A stretch of 63,382 nucleotides of DNA from an uncultured Lachnospiraceae bacterium (GTDB taxonomy: Bacteria > Bacillota > Clostridia > Lachnospirales > Lachnospiraceae), in assembly GCA_947625135.1 (NCBI GenBank), contig CANQNE010000012.1, forward strand, positions 1 to 63,382, written 5' to 3'. A program made the position numbers and the translations under genes. Shown here piece by piece: positions 1-7,977 of the stretch; position 1 is the first letter of the stretch, and every line of letters begins with the position of its first letter. The notes under the pieces are model-generated. The model was not told the origin of the DNA, did not search any database, and worked only from the letters and a program-made list of their open reading frames with translations.

Positions 1-38
1 CTGTCTTGTGGCGGGAGCGCTCCGGAATGGAGGTTAGT

Positions 39-917
39 ATGAAACAGATCATGAAAATGATGAGGATCAGCAGAAAGGATATCTTGCTGATCGTGGTGGG
101 AAGCGGACTTATGGCCTTCGCCTCTAAATGGATCTATGACCCCTGCGGGCTGGTGATCGGCGGCGTGACGGGCCTGTCCATTCTGATCAAATGGACAGGA
201 GAAACCTATCTGGGGATGGAAATCCCCCTTTGGGTCACCACGGTGGTGTTCAATATCCCGCTGATGCTGCTGGCATGGAAATTAAAAGGATTTTCCTTTA
301 TCTACCGGGTGATGCTGGCCACAGGAATCTACTCCGTATGGCTGGCAGTGCTACCGGAGGTGACCCCGGAGCCAGATCTGGTACTGGCCGCCGTGTTCGG
401 CGCGGTCCTTTCAGGCACAGGCGTGGGGCTTGTCTTTCGGGCAAAAGCCACAACAGGGGGATCGGAGACTGTGGCGACGCTGTTGTGGCCCCGGATGAAA
501 CAGTATTCTGTAGTTCAGATCCTGCAGGTGATCGACGGGATGATCGTGGCGCTGGGCGTATTTGCTTTTGGCATTTACAGGACGCTGTATGCCATCGCTG
601 CGGTGTATGTGGCGTCGCGGGTGTCCGACAGACTGCTGGAAGGACTGAAATTTGCCAAGCAGGCTTTTGTGGTTACGGAAAAACCGGAGGAGGTGGCGGA
701 GCAGATCATCCGCATGGAACGGGGCGTCACCGGCCTGCGGGCGCTGGGAATGTATTCGGGCGCGGATAAGATCATGCTTTACTGCGTGGTATCAAAAAAA
801 GAGATCATCACCTTGAAGGAGCTGGTGCATAAAGTAGACGCAAATGCGTTTCTGGTAGTCAGCGATGCCAGAGAGGTGCTGGGAGAAGGGTTTATGCTGC
901 CGGAAGAGGACGGCTGA
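39..917 (+). CDS. YitT family membrane protein with C-terminal DUF2179 domain
   Basis: 292 residues. The N-terminal ~200 residues hold about five hydrophobic segments typical of the YitT family, with the usual early Asn/Gly-rich turn replaced by a DPCGLVIGGVTG stretch. Residues ~215-290 form the soluble DUF2179 domain (GVTGLRALGMYSG, then VVSDAREVLGEGF). I chose the ATG at 39 over earlier in-frame codons because a GGAGG lies about 6 nt upstream of it. The role of YitT proteins is not established; transport or sensing at the membrane is only a guess. It has no co-directional partner close by: the next gene starts 135 nt later behind its own likely promoter. Confidence 0.9.
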   Translation: MKQIMKMMRISRKDILLIVVGSGLMAFASKWIYDPCGLVIGGVTGLSILIKWTGETYLGMEIPLWVTTVVFNIPLMLLAWKLKGFSFIYRVMLATGIYSVWLAVLPEVTPEPDLVLAAVFGAVLSGTGVGLVFRAKATTGGSETVATLLWPRMKQYSVVQILQVIDGMIVALGVFAFGIYRTLYAIAAVYVASRVSDRLLEGLKFAKQAFVVTEKPEEVAEQIIRMERGVTGLRALGMYSGADKIMLYCVVSKKEIITLKELVHKVDANAFLVVSDAREVLGEGFMLPEEDG

Positions 918-990
918 GAGAGTCCGGGCAGTGAAAAAAGGGTTTTTTAGACAAAATTCACAAAATTTACACTTTATTTTTTCATGATTG

Positions 991-1001
991 TGCTATAAAA
1001 T
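991..1001 (+). promoter_or_regulatory. Extended -10 promoter for the regulator gene
   Basis: TGCTATAAAAT is an extended -10 element (TG, one base, TATAAA) in an AT-rich stretch about 50 nt before the next start codon. The only -35-like hexamer, TTTACA at 966-971, is 22 nt away, too far for a standard promoter, so the extended -10 would have to carry recognition. Confidence 0.45.
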
Positions 1002-1052
1002 AAACTTGGCGAAATATCTTTGGAGAAGTGATATGATTTTAGGGGGTACACG

Positions 1053-2138
1053 ATGATTTCAAATATGGTTTTACAAAACACGGTGGAAGGGTTAAAGGAA
1101 ATTACCGGGATTGACTTCAGTGTATGTGACGCAAATGGCAACACACTGGTGTCAACTGCGGAAAAGAATGAGGATTTGCGGGAGCAGATACTGGCATTTA
1201 TTGAATCTCCGGCAGAAAGCCAGATCCTCCGACGCCATCAGTTCTATAAAATTTTTGACGAACAGCGGGTGCATTATATCTTGGCGGCGCTCACCGATGA
1301 TGAGAGCGCTTATACCCTTGGGAAAATGGCGGCATTTCAGCTGCAGAGTATGCTGGTGGCCTACAAAGAGCGGTTTGACAAGGAAAACTTCATCAAAAAC
1401 CTGCTGATGGATAATCTGTTGCTGGTGGATATTTTTGCCAGGGCAAAGAAACTGCATATTGACGTGGAAGCGCGGCGAGTCGTTTATCTCATCGAAACGG
1501 AACAGGAAAATGACAGCAGCGCCATGGATAAGCTGAAATCTATGTTTGTGGATAAATCCAAAGATTTTATCACCAACGTGGACGAAAAAAGTATTATCGT
1601 AGTGAAAATGCTGAATGATCAGGATGATTATGATGCGCTGGAAAAAATTGCCGAATCTATCCGACTTGCTTTTGACGGCGATTCCATACAGGTACATATT
1701 GCGTACGGGACCATCATCAGCGATCTGCGGGAAGTGTCCCGTTCTTATAAAGAAGCCAGAATGGCGCTGGATGTGGGCAAGATCTTTTTTGAGGACAGAA
1801 CGATCGTGGCCTATAACATGCTGGGCATCGGCCGCCTGATCTATCAGCTGCCCATTCCGCTGTGCAGGATGTTTATCCGGGAGATCTTTCAGGATCGGTC
1901 ACCCGATGATTTCGACGAGGAGACGCTGACTACCATTTATAAGTTTTTTGAAAACAATCTGAATGTATCAGAGACGTCCAGACAGCTGTTTATCCACAGG
2001 AACACCCTTGTATACCGGCTGGATAAACTGAAAAAGATGACAGGACTGGATCTTCATTCTTTTGAGGATGCCATCACCTTCAAGATTGCTTTGATGGTTG
2101 TAAAATATATGAAGTACATGGAGTCTCAGGACTTCTGA
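1053..2138 (+). CDS. PucR/CdaR-type helix-turn-helix transcriptional regulator
   Basis: 361 residues. The C-terminal ~60 residues match the PucR C-terminal helix-turn-helix: FFENNLNVSETSRQLFIHRN then TLVYRLDKLKKMTGLDL. The central part (~125-260) resembles the GGDEF-like linker of this family (VHIAYGTIISDLREVSRSY, then EARMALDVGKIF). The N-terminal ~110 residues look like a small sensory domain beginning with a predicted helix and a DANGNTLVST strand turn. The RBS is a GGGGG run ending 6 nt before the ATG. The gene lies 18 nt upstream of ftsE on the same strand, so it is either the first gene of that operon or read through into it. The signal it senses is unknown. Confidence 0.85.
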   Translation: MISNMVLQNTVEGLKEITGIDFSVCDANGNTLVSTAEKNEDLREQILAFIESPAESQILRRHQFYKIFDEQRVHYILAALTDDESAYTLGKMAAFQLQSMLVAYKERFDKENFIKNLLMDNLLLVDIFARAKKLHIDVEARRVVYLIETEQENDSSAMDKLKSMFVDKSKDFITNVDEKSIIVVKMLNDQDDYDALEKIAESIRLAFDGDSIQVHIAYGTIISDLREVSRSYKEARMALDVGKIFFEDRTIVAYNMLGIGRLIYQLPIPLCRMFIREIFQDRSPDDFDEETLTTIYKFFENNLNVSETSRQLFIHRNTLVYRLDKLKKMTGLDLHSFEDAITFKIALMVVKYMKYMESQDF

Positions 2139-2156
2139 TTTTAGGAGGTTTATATC

Positions 2157-2843
2157 ATGATTCACATGGACAATGTGAGCAAAGCTTACTCTACCGGAAA
2201 TCCGGCAGTCAATGAGATCAATCTGCATATTGAAAAGGGGGAGTTCGTGTTTATCATCGGAAGCAGCGGCGCGGGAAAGACCACGCTGTTCAAGCTGATC
2301 TTAAAGGAACTGGAGCCCAGCTCAGGCACGATCACAGTGGCGGGGCAGGAATTGAATTCCATGAAGCGCAAGCAGATTCCCAAATTCCGAAGAAATATCG
2401 GTGTAGTATTTCAGGACTTCCGGCTGCTGAAGGACCGGAGCATTTATGAGAATATCGCATTCGCCCAGCGGGTAGTGGAAACGTCCTCCCGCAGGATTCG
2501 GCGGGAGGTGCCTCAGGCACTGTCAGCCGTGGGGCTTGCGGAGCGTTACCGGGCTTACCCCAGCGAGCTGTCCGGCGGCGAGCAGCAGCGGGTGGCGCTT
2601 GCAAGGGCGCTGGTCAACAAACCCCAGCTGATCATGGCGGACGAGCCTACCGGAAATCTGGACGCCCAGAATGCGTGGGAAATTATGAAGATGCTGGAGG
2701 AGATCAATGAACAGGGAACCACTGTGCTTGTGGTTACCCACAACAGAGAGATCGTGGACGCCATGAAAAAGCGGGTCATCACTTTAGAGGACGGCCGTAT
2801 TGTCAGCGATGAAAAAGAAGGAGGGTATGAACATGAAGCTTAA
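2157..2843 (+). CDS. ftsE: Cell division ABC transporter ATPase FtsE
   Basis: 228 residues, the usual length of FtsE. Walker A is GSSGAGKTT, the signature motif is LSGGEQQRVALARAL, Walker B is LIMADEPTGNLD and the switch histidine is in VVTHN. FtsE and FtsX form a membrane complex that, in Firmicutes, activates a secreted peptidoglycan hydrolase at sites of growth or division. The start follows a strong AGGAGG. Its last 11 nt overlap the start of ftsX, which indicates translational coupling. Confidence 0.96.
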   Translation: MIHMDNVSKAYSTGNPAVNEINLHIEKGEFVFIIGSSGAGKTTLFKLILKELEPSSGTITVAGQELNSMKRKQIPKFRRNIGVVFQDFRLLKDRSIYENIAFAQRVVETSSRRIRREVPQALSAVGLAERYRAYPSELSGGEQQRVALARALVNKPQLIMADEPTGNLDAQNAWEIMKMLEEINEQGTTVLVVTHNREIVDAMKKRVITLEDGRIVSDEKEGGYEHEA

Positions 2844-3756
2844 CTCCTTATTGTATTCCTTCAGGCAGGGCCTGAAAAATATCCATCGTAATAAGTTTTA
2901 CTCTCTGGCATCAGTGGCTACCATGATTGTCTGTATTTTTATGTTCGGCGTGTTCTCCGCAGTGGTGGTAAACGTCAATCATGTAGTGCGGGAAGCGGAA
3001 AAAGGCGTTGCGGTCGTGGCCTATTTTGATGAGGGCATCACCGACGAACAGATTGCCAAGATCGGCGATACGATCCGCGCCAGAGACGAGGTGGAGAGCG
3101 CAACTTATGTTTCCCCGGAGGAGGCATGGGAAGAGTTTGCGCCCATCTATTTTGGAACGGAGGATCCGGAACTGACAGAGGATCTCATTCAGGATTTTGC
3201 CGCTGATAATCCCCTGGCGAACAGCGCAAGCTATGAGATCTATCTGAAGGATGTATCTAAGCAGGATGAGCTGGTGAAGGCGCTCTCAGAGGTGGAGGGC
3301 ATCCGCCGGGTAGACAGCAACGAGGTGGTAGCGGATACCCTTACCAATTTTAATAAGCTGGTAGGATATCTTTCCATCGGCATTATCGTCCTGCTGTTTG
3401 CGGTGGCGGTTTTCCTGATCAGCAACACGGTAGCTGTAGGCATTGCGGTGCGCCGGGAGGAGATCGGCATTATGAAGCTGATCGGCGCTACCGATGTGTT
3501 TATCCGGGCGCCCTTTGTCATCGAGGGAATGATCCTCGGACTGGTGGGATCCGGCATACCCCTTGTTTTGGTCCTGTTATTGTATAAAAGACTGGAAGCC
3601 TTTATAGAGAGTCAGTTTGGCATGCTGGCAGGAGTCATCTCCTTTGTGCCGGCGGGCAGGGTGTTTTCCTATCTGGTGCCGGTTTCCCTTTGTATTGGCG
3701 TGGGAATTGGTTTTATCGGCAGTATGTTGACGATACGGAAGCATCTGAAGGTATAG
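2833..3756 (+). CDS. ftsX: Cell division protein FtsX (permease-like subunit)
   Basis: 307 residues. One membrane segment at ~25-47 is followed by a large extracytoplasmic loop (~48-170, which binds the hydrolase or its adaptor in known FtsX proteins) and three C-terminal membrane segments, the standard FtsX topology. ATG codons occur at 2800, 2827 and 2833. I chose 2833 because GGAGG inside the end of ftsE lies 8 nt before it, whereas it is only about 2 nt from 2827. The next gene encodes a secreted coiled-coil M23 hydrolase, the expected target of FtsEX. Confidence 0.93.
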   Translation: MKLNSLLYSFRQGLKNIHRNKFYSLASVATMIVCIFMFGVFSAVVVNVNHVVREAEKGVAVVAYFDEGITDEQIAKIGDTIRARDEVESATYVSPEEAWEEFAPIYFGTEDPELTEDLIQDFAADNPLANSASYEIYLKDVSKQDELVKALSEVEGIRRVDSNEVVADTLTNFNKLVGYLSIGIIVLLFAVAVFLISNTVAVGIAVRREEIGIMKLIGATDVFIRAPFVIEGMILGLVGSGIPLVLVLLLYKRLEAFIESQFGMLAGVISFVPAGRVFSYLVPVSLCIGVGIGFIGSMLTIRKHLKV

Positions 3757-3771
3757 AAAGAAGTGACAGAA

Positions 3772-5145
3772 ATGAAAAAAAGGTGCAAGAGGACAGTCTG
3801 CGCGCTTTTGGTGGTAATGCTGACTGCGGCTTTTCTGACTACGACTCAGGGTTCTTCCGTTGATTCTCTGCAGAAGGATATCGAGGAACTGCAGGAGGCG
3901 CAGGAGCAGCTGCAGCAGCAGATGGATAGTACGATGGATCAGCAGAATTCCCTGCAGGATCAGCTGAACAGTACGGAAGACCAGGTGAATCAGCTGCAGA
4001 AACAGCAGCAGGAGATTCAGAAAAATATAGAGGAACTGGACGCACAGCTTGGACAGGCCGTAAAAGAGATGAATGATATTGAGACACAGCAGCAGGCCAA
4101 GCAGACGGAGATCGATGCCGCCAATGTGAATCTGGAGGCAGCGCAGGAAAAAGAACAGCAGCAGTATGAGAACATGAAGCTGCGCATACGTTATATGTAT
4201 GAGCAGGGTTCCCAGAATTATCTTTCCGTGCTTTTTGCCGCCGCGGACGCAGCAGATCTTCTGTATCGTGCGGAGTATATTACAAATATCTATCAGTATG
4301 ACCGAAAAATGCTGACTCAGTACGAGGAGGCAAAGAACACTGTGGAGGAGCAGAAGAACCTGCTTTCTCAGCAGTATGCGGAACTGGAACAGTTGCGGGC
4401 GCAGGCAGCGGAAAAAAAGGCGCTTGCAGAACAGCTGGTGGCACGGAAAAACGAGGAGCTGCAGAAAAATGTCAATGCGCTGACGGCGGTGAAATCACTG
4501 GCGCAGCAGTATCAGGAGCAGATCGACCAGCGTGAGCAGATCATCGCGCAGCTGGAGGCGGCGTCTTATCAGACCTCCGTACAGCAGGATCAGGCTTTGG
4601 CGGCTTTGACGGCCATGCTCTCACAGTCTCAGGACGCCCAGCGCGAGCAGGCGGAAGCGGCAGCAGCCCAGGCGGTGCTGCAAAAGCTGGCGGAGGAAGA
4701 GCAGCAAAAACTGAATTCTGAAGGGGGCTATACCCTCAAGGTAGATCCCAATACCCTGTTTGTCTGGCCATGCCCATCCAGCACCCGTATTACAAGCAAT
4801 TACGGATATCGGCTCCATCCTATTTACCATGAGTACCGGCTGCACAACGGCATTGATATCGGAGCGGATATGGGGTCCGCCATTGTTGCGGCTTATAAAG
4901 GCACTGTGATCGGAGCCGGTTATAATTCTTCCATGGGTAATTATGTGATGATCGACCACGGACAGGGGTTGGTGACAATCTATATGCACGCGTCTTATCT
5001 GTGCGTGTCGGCAGGGGATTATGTGGAAAGCGGACAGCTGATCGCGCTTGTGGGCGCTACCGGCGACGTAACGGGACCCCATCTGCATTTTACGACGCGG
5101 CTGAACGGAAATTATGTAAGTCCGTGGAATTATGTGAGTAATTAA
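3772..5145 (+). CDS. Secreted coiled-coil M23 peptidoglycan hydrolase (EnvC/PcsB-like partner of FtsEX)
   Basis: 457 residues. Residues 1-27 are a signal peptide (KKR then a hydrophobic core). Residues ~30-320 are a very long Gln/Glu-rich coiled coil (many LQ/EEL heptads). Residues ~335-457 are an M23 LytM domain with both zinc-site motifs: H358-x3-D362 (HNGIDIGAD) and H437-x-H439 (PHLHF). These residues suggest an active endopeptidase, unlike the degenerate LytM domain of E. coli EnvC. A GTG at 3763 is an alternative start; ATG 3772 gives a cleaner signal peptide. Position after ftsX and the coiled coil suggest FtsEX controls it, as with CwlO or PcsB. Endopeptidase activity and control are inferred. 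Confidence 0.92.
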   Translation: MKKRCKRTVCALLVVMLTAAFLTTTQGSSVDSLQKDIEELQEAQEQLQQQMDSTMDQQNSLQDQLNSTEDQVNQLQKQQQEIQKNIEELDAQLGQAVKEMNDIETQQQAKQTEIDAANVNLEAAQEKEQQQYENMKLRIRYMYEQGSQNYLSVLFAAADAADLLYRAEYITNIYQYDRKMLTQYEEAKNTVEEQKNLLSQQYAELEQLRAQAAEKKALAEQLVARKNEELQKNVNALTAVKSLAQQYQEQIDQREQIIAQLEAASYQTSVQQDQALAALTAMLSQSQDAQREQAEAAAAQAVLQKLAEEEQQKLNSEGGYTLKVDPNTLFVWPCPSSTRITSNYGYRLHPIYHEYRLHNGIDIGADMGSAIVAAYKGTVIGAGYNSSMGNYVMIDHGQGLVTIYMHASYLCVSAGDYVESGQLIALVGATGDVTGPHLHFTTRLNGNYVSPWNYVSN

Positions 5146-5162
5146 AGGAGCTGGCGGTTTCG

Positions 5163-6434
5163 ATGGAAGAAAATAAAAGACAGTTGTTTCTGGGGATCCT
5201 GATCGGCGTGATCTGTACATGTCTGATCGGGGGGACGGCCTTTTTTATCGGCAGCCGTCAGCGTGATTCCTCCGGCGTCGCTATAGGGACAGGGGGGAAG
5301 GAAGCGTCTTCCTCTGAAAAAGAAAACGGAGAGCTGCTTTCAGACACAGTGAAGGATAAGGTTTCTGTCATCCGGTCGCTGATCGATAAGTATTACATTG
5401 AAGATGTAGACAATGAGAAACTGGAAACAGGTATTTACAGGGGGATGATAGAGGCCCTTGATGATCCCTATGTGGCTTATTATGATTCGGGAGAGATTGA
5501 CGAGGTGACCCAAAGCATCGAAGGCACTTACTCCGGCATCGGCGCAACACTGACGCAGAATACGGAAACACGCGCCATTACGGTCGTCCGGTGTTCAGAG
5601 GAGGGGCCGGCGCTGGAGGCGGGGCTGCTTCCCGGAGATATCATCGTCACTGTGGACGGCACGGAAGTGACCGGGATGGACATCGAACAGGTAGTGGAAC
5701 GGATCAGAGGAGAGGAAGGCACCAAAGTAGAGCTGGAGATTTACCGGGAGGGCGAGACAGATTACCGAAAGATCGGGATCAACAGAAAAAATATCCCCCT
5801 TCCTACAGTAGGACATATCATGCTGGAGGATCAGATCGGCTATGTGCAGATCACCAGCTTTGACAAAGTGACGACAAAACAGTTTCAGGATGCGTATGAC
5901 GACCTGAATCAGCAGGGCGTGTCCGGCATGATCGTTGATCTGCGTGATAATCTGGGGGGAATGGTGGATACGGTCTGTGATATCGCCCGGCATTTTGTGC
6001 CGGAGGGACTGATCGTTTATATGGAAGATAAGTACGGGAACCGTACAGAATTTAAAGCGGAAGGCAAGGATGTGTTCGGGAAGCCGCTGGTTGTTCTGGT
6101 CAACGAAAACAGCGCCAGCGCTTCGGAGATTTTTGCGGGAGCTGTGCAGGATACCGGCGTGGGTACCGTCGTAGGGACTACCACGTTCGGCAAAGGCGTG
6201 GTGCAGCAGCTGATAGGCCTGCAGGACGGTACAGCTCTGAGGCTGACGGTCAGTAAATATTACACGCCAAACGGGAACGACATCGACCATAAGGGAATTG
6301 AGCCTGACGTGACGGAAGAGCTGGATGAGCAGCTGCGGACCAAAGCGGTGATTACCGTGGAGGAGGACAATCAGCTGCAAAAAGCGATAGAGGTCCTGAA
6401 AGAAAAAATAGAACAGCAGGGCAGCGAAGAATAA
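5163..6434 (+). CDS. S41 family C-terminal processing peptidase (CtpA/CtpB-like)
   Basis: 423 residues. There is an N-terminal membrane anchor (~10-32), a short acidic linker, an N-terminal helical segment, a PDZ domain (~120-200, EGPALEAGLLPGDIIVTVDG) and an S41 catalytic domain. The Ser-Lys dyad is visible as S319 in NSASASEIFAGA and K344 in TTFGKGVVQ, 25 residues apart as in the family. Active on the outer face of the membrane. It starts 17 nt after the M23 hydrolase gene, so it may process that hydrolase or another wall protein, as Prc does with endopeptidases in Gram-negative bacteria; that link is inference. Confidence 0.95.
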   Translation: MEENKRQLFLGILIGVICTCLIGGTAFFIGSRQRDSSGVAIGTGGKEASSSEKENGELLSDTVKDKVSVIRSLIDKYYIEDVDNEKLETGIYRGMIEALDDPYVAYYDSGEIDEVTQSIEGTYSGIGATLTQNTETRAITVVRCSEEGPALEAGLLPGDIIVTVDGTEVTGMDIEQVVERIRGEEGTKVELEIYREGETDYRKIGINRKNIPLPTVGHIMLEDQIGYVQITSFDKVTTKQFQDAYDDLNQQGVSGMIVDLRDNLGGMVDTVCDIARHFVPEGLIVYMEDKYGNRTEFKAEGKDVFGKPLVVLVNENSASASEIFAGAVQDTGVGTVVGTTTFGKGVVQQLIGLQDGTALRLTVSKYYTPNGNDIDHKGIEPDVTEELDEQLRTKAVITVEEDNQLQKAIEVLKEKIEQQGSEE

Positions 6435-6451
6435 GGAAATGAGGGTTATAG

Positions 6452-7927
6452 ATGGAGGACAACAGAAATATATCGACTCCCGATGAGGAACTTGAGAAGA
6501 CGGAGGAGCGTACGGAACCAGATGCGACGACTGCCGACAGTGACGGGAAAACGGCCGAAACGCAGGATCCTTCTGAGGATGAGGACGAGTATGAGAGAGT
6601 CTGTATGCTCTGCCGCCGGCCGGAGAGCAAGGTCAGCTATATGCTGGATATGCCGGATCATCTCTGTATCTGTTCAGATTGCGCCAAAAAAACCATGGAG
6701 CCCTTTGTGACGGGAGAATTGGATCTGGGAAAGCTGTTTGAGAATATGCCGCCCAATGTCAGTATGATTCAGTTCATGGGCCCCAATATGGGGGAGATCC
6801 CCCAGCGGCAGAAGCTGAAAAAGAAAAAGCCAAAGGAGGAAGTGCAGGAACTGCCTCTTGCCGAGCGGCTGAAGAAGCTGCCGGCGCCCCATCAGATCAA
6901 AGCCAGTCTGGACGAGTATGTGGTGGGACAGGAATATGCCAAGAAAGTCATGTCCGTGGCGGTATACAACCATTACAAACGGGTAGAATCCGGAACTATG
7001 GACGATATTGAGATCGAAAAGTCCAATATGCTTATGATCGGACCTACCGGAAGCGGAAAGACCTATATGGTAAAAACACTGGCAAAGCTGTTGGATGTGC
7101 CGCTGGCGATCGCGGATGCCACTTCTCTCACAGAGGCGGGCTATATCGGCGACGATATCGAGAGCGTGGTGACAAAGCTCCTTGCGGCGGCGGACAACGA
7201 TGTGGAAAAGGCGGAAAAGGGCATTATTTTTATTGATGAGATTGACAAGATCGCCAAGAAGCGAAATGCTAACCAGCGGGATGTAAGCGGAGAGAGCGTA
7301 CAGCAGGGAATGTTGAAGCTGCTGGAAGGCAGCGAGATCGAAGTGCCTGTGGGCGCAAACAGCAAAAACGCCATGGTGCCGCTGGCTACCGTAAATACGA
7401 AAAATATATTATTTATCTGCGGCGGCGCGTTCCCTGAACTGGAGGATGTGATCAAGGAACGGCTGAATAAGCAGGCTTCCATCGGATTTCGGGCGGATCT
7501 GAAGGACAAGTACGACGAGGATCCCAACCTGCTGCAGAAGGTGACGGTGGAGGATATCCGAAAGTTCGGCATGATCCCGGAATTTTTAGGACGGCTGCCC
7601 GTTATATTTTCTCTGGAGGCCCTTACGAAAGAGATGCTGGTGAAGATCCTGAAGGAGCCGAAAAATGCCATTTTGAAACAATATCAGAAGCTGCTGGCGC
7701 TGGACGAGGTAGATCTGCAGTTTGAGGACGGAGCGCTGGAGGCCATTGCGGAAAAGGCAATGGAAAAGGATACCGGGGCAAGGGCCCTTCGGGCGATCAT
7801 AGAAGAGATCATGCTGGATATTATGTATGAGATCCCCAAGGATGACAACATCGGACGGGTGATCATCACGGAAGCATACATACGGGGAACAGGAGGACCG
7901 AGGATCATTCCCAGAGGGGGAATGTAA
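6452..7927 (+). CDS. ClpX-like AAA+ unfoldase (divergent paralogue)
   Basis: 491 residues, longer than typical ClpX (~420-430). An acidic, Thr-rich extension of ~48 residues precedes a ClpX-type C4 zinc finger (C51, C54, C74, C77, plus C72). Walker A is GPTGSGKT (197-204), Walker B has D262/E263 in IIFIDEID, the pore loop reads GYIGDD rather than GYVGED, and the IGF-type ClpP-docking loop is present as ASIGFRADL. The RKH loop of ClpX is not conserved (GANSKNAMVPL replaces the GGRKHP type). Sensor-2 is GARALRAI. No clpP is adjacent, so this is more likely a second ClpX-like protein than the housekeeping one. It is 17 nt from the S41 protease gene. Confidence 0.87.
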   Translation: MEDNRNISTPDEELEKTEERTEPDATTADSDGKTAETQDPSEDEDEYERVCMLCRRPESKVSYMLDMPDHLCICSDCAKKTMEPFVTGELDLGKLFENMPPNVSMIQFMGPNMGEIPQRQKLKKKKPKEEVQELPLAERLKKLPAPHQIKASLDEYVVGQEYAKKVMSVAVYNHYKRVESGTMDDIEIEKSNMLMIGPTGSGKTYMVKTLAKLLDVPLAIADATSLTEAGYIGDDIESVVTKLLAAADNDVEKAEKGIIFIDEIDKIAKKRNANQRDVSGESVQQGMLKLLEGSEIEVPVGANSKNAMVPLATVNTKNILFICGGAFPELEDVIKERLNKQASIGFRADLKDKYDEDPNLLQKVTVEDIRKFGMIPEFLGRLPVIFSLEALTKEMLVKILKEPKNAILKQYQKLLALDEVDLQFEDGALEAIAEKAMEKDTGARALRAIIEEIMLDIMYEIPKDDNIGRVIITEAYIRGTGGPRIIPRGGM

Positions 7928-7977
7928 TGAATTTTGCAGAACTGCATAGGATGTTATAAAAACAGTTGGTGGTTTTT

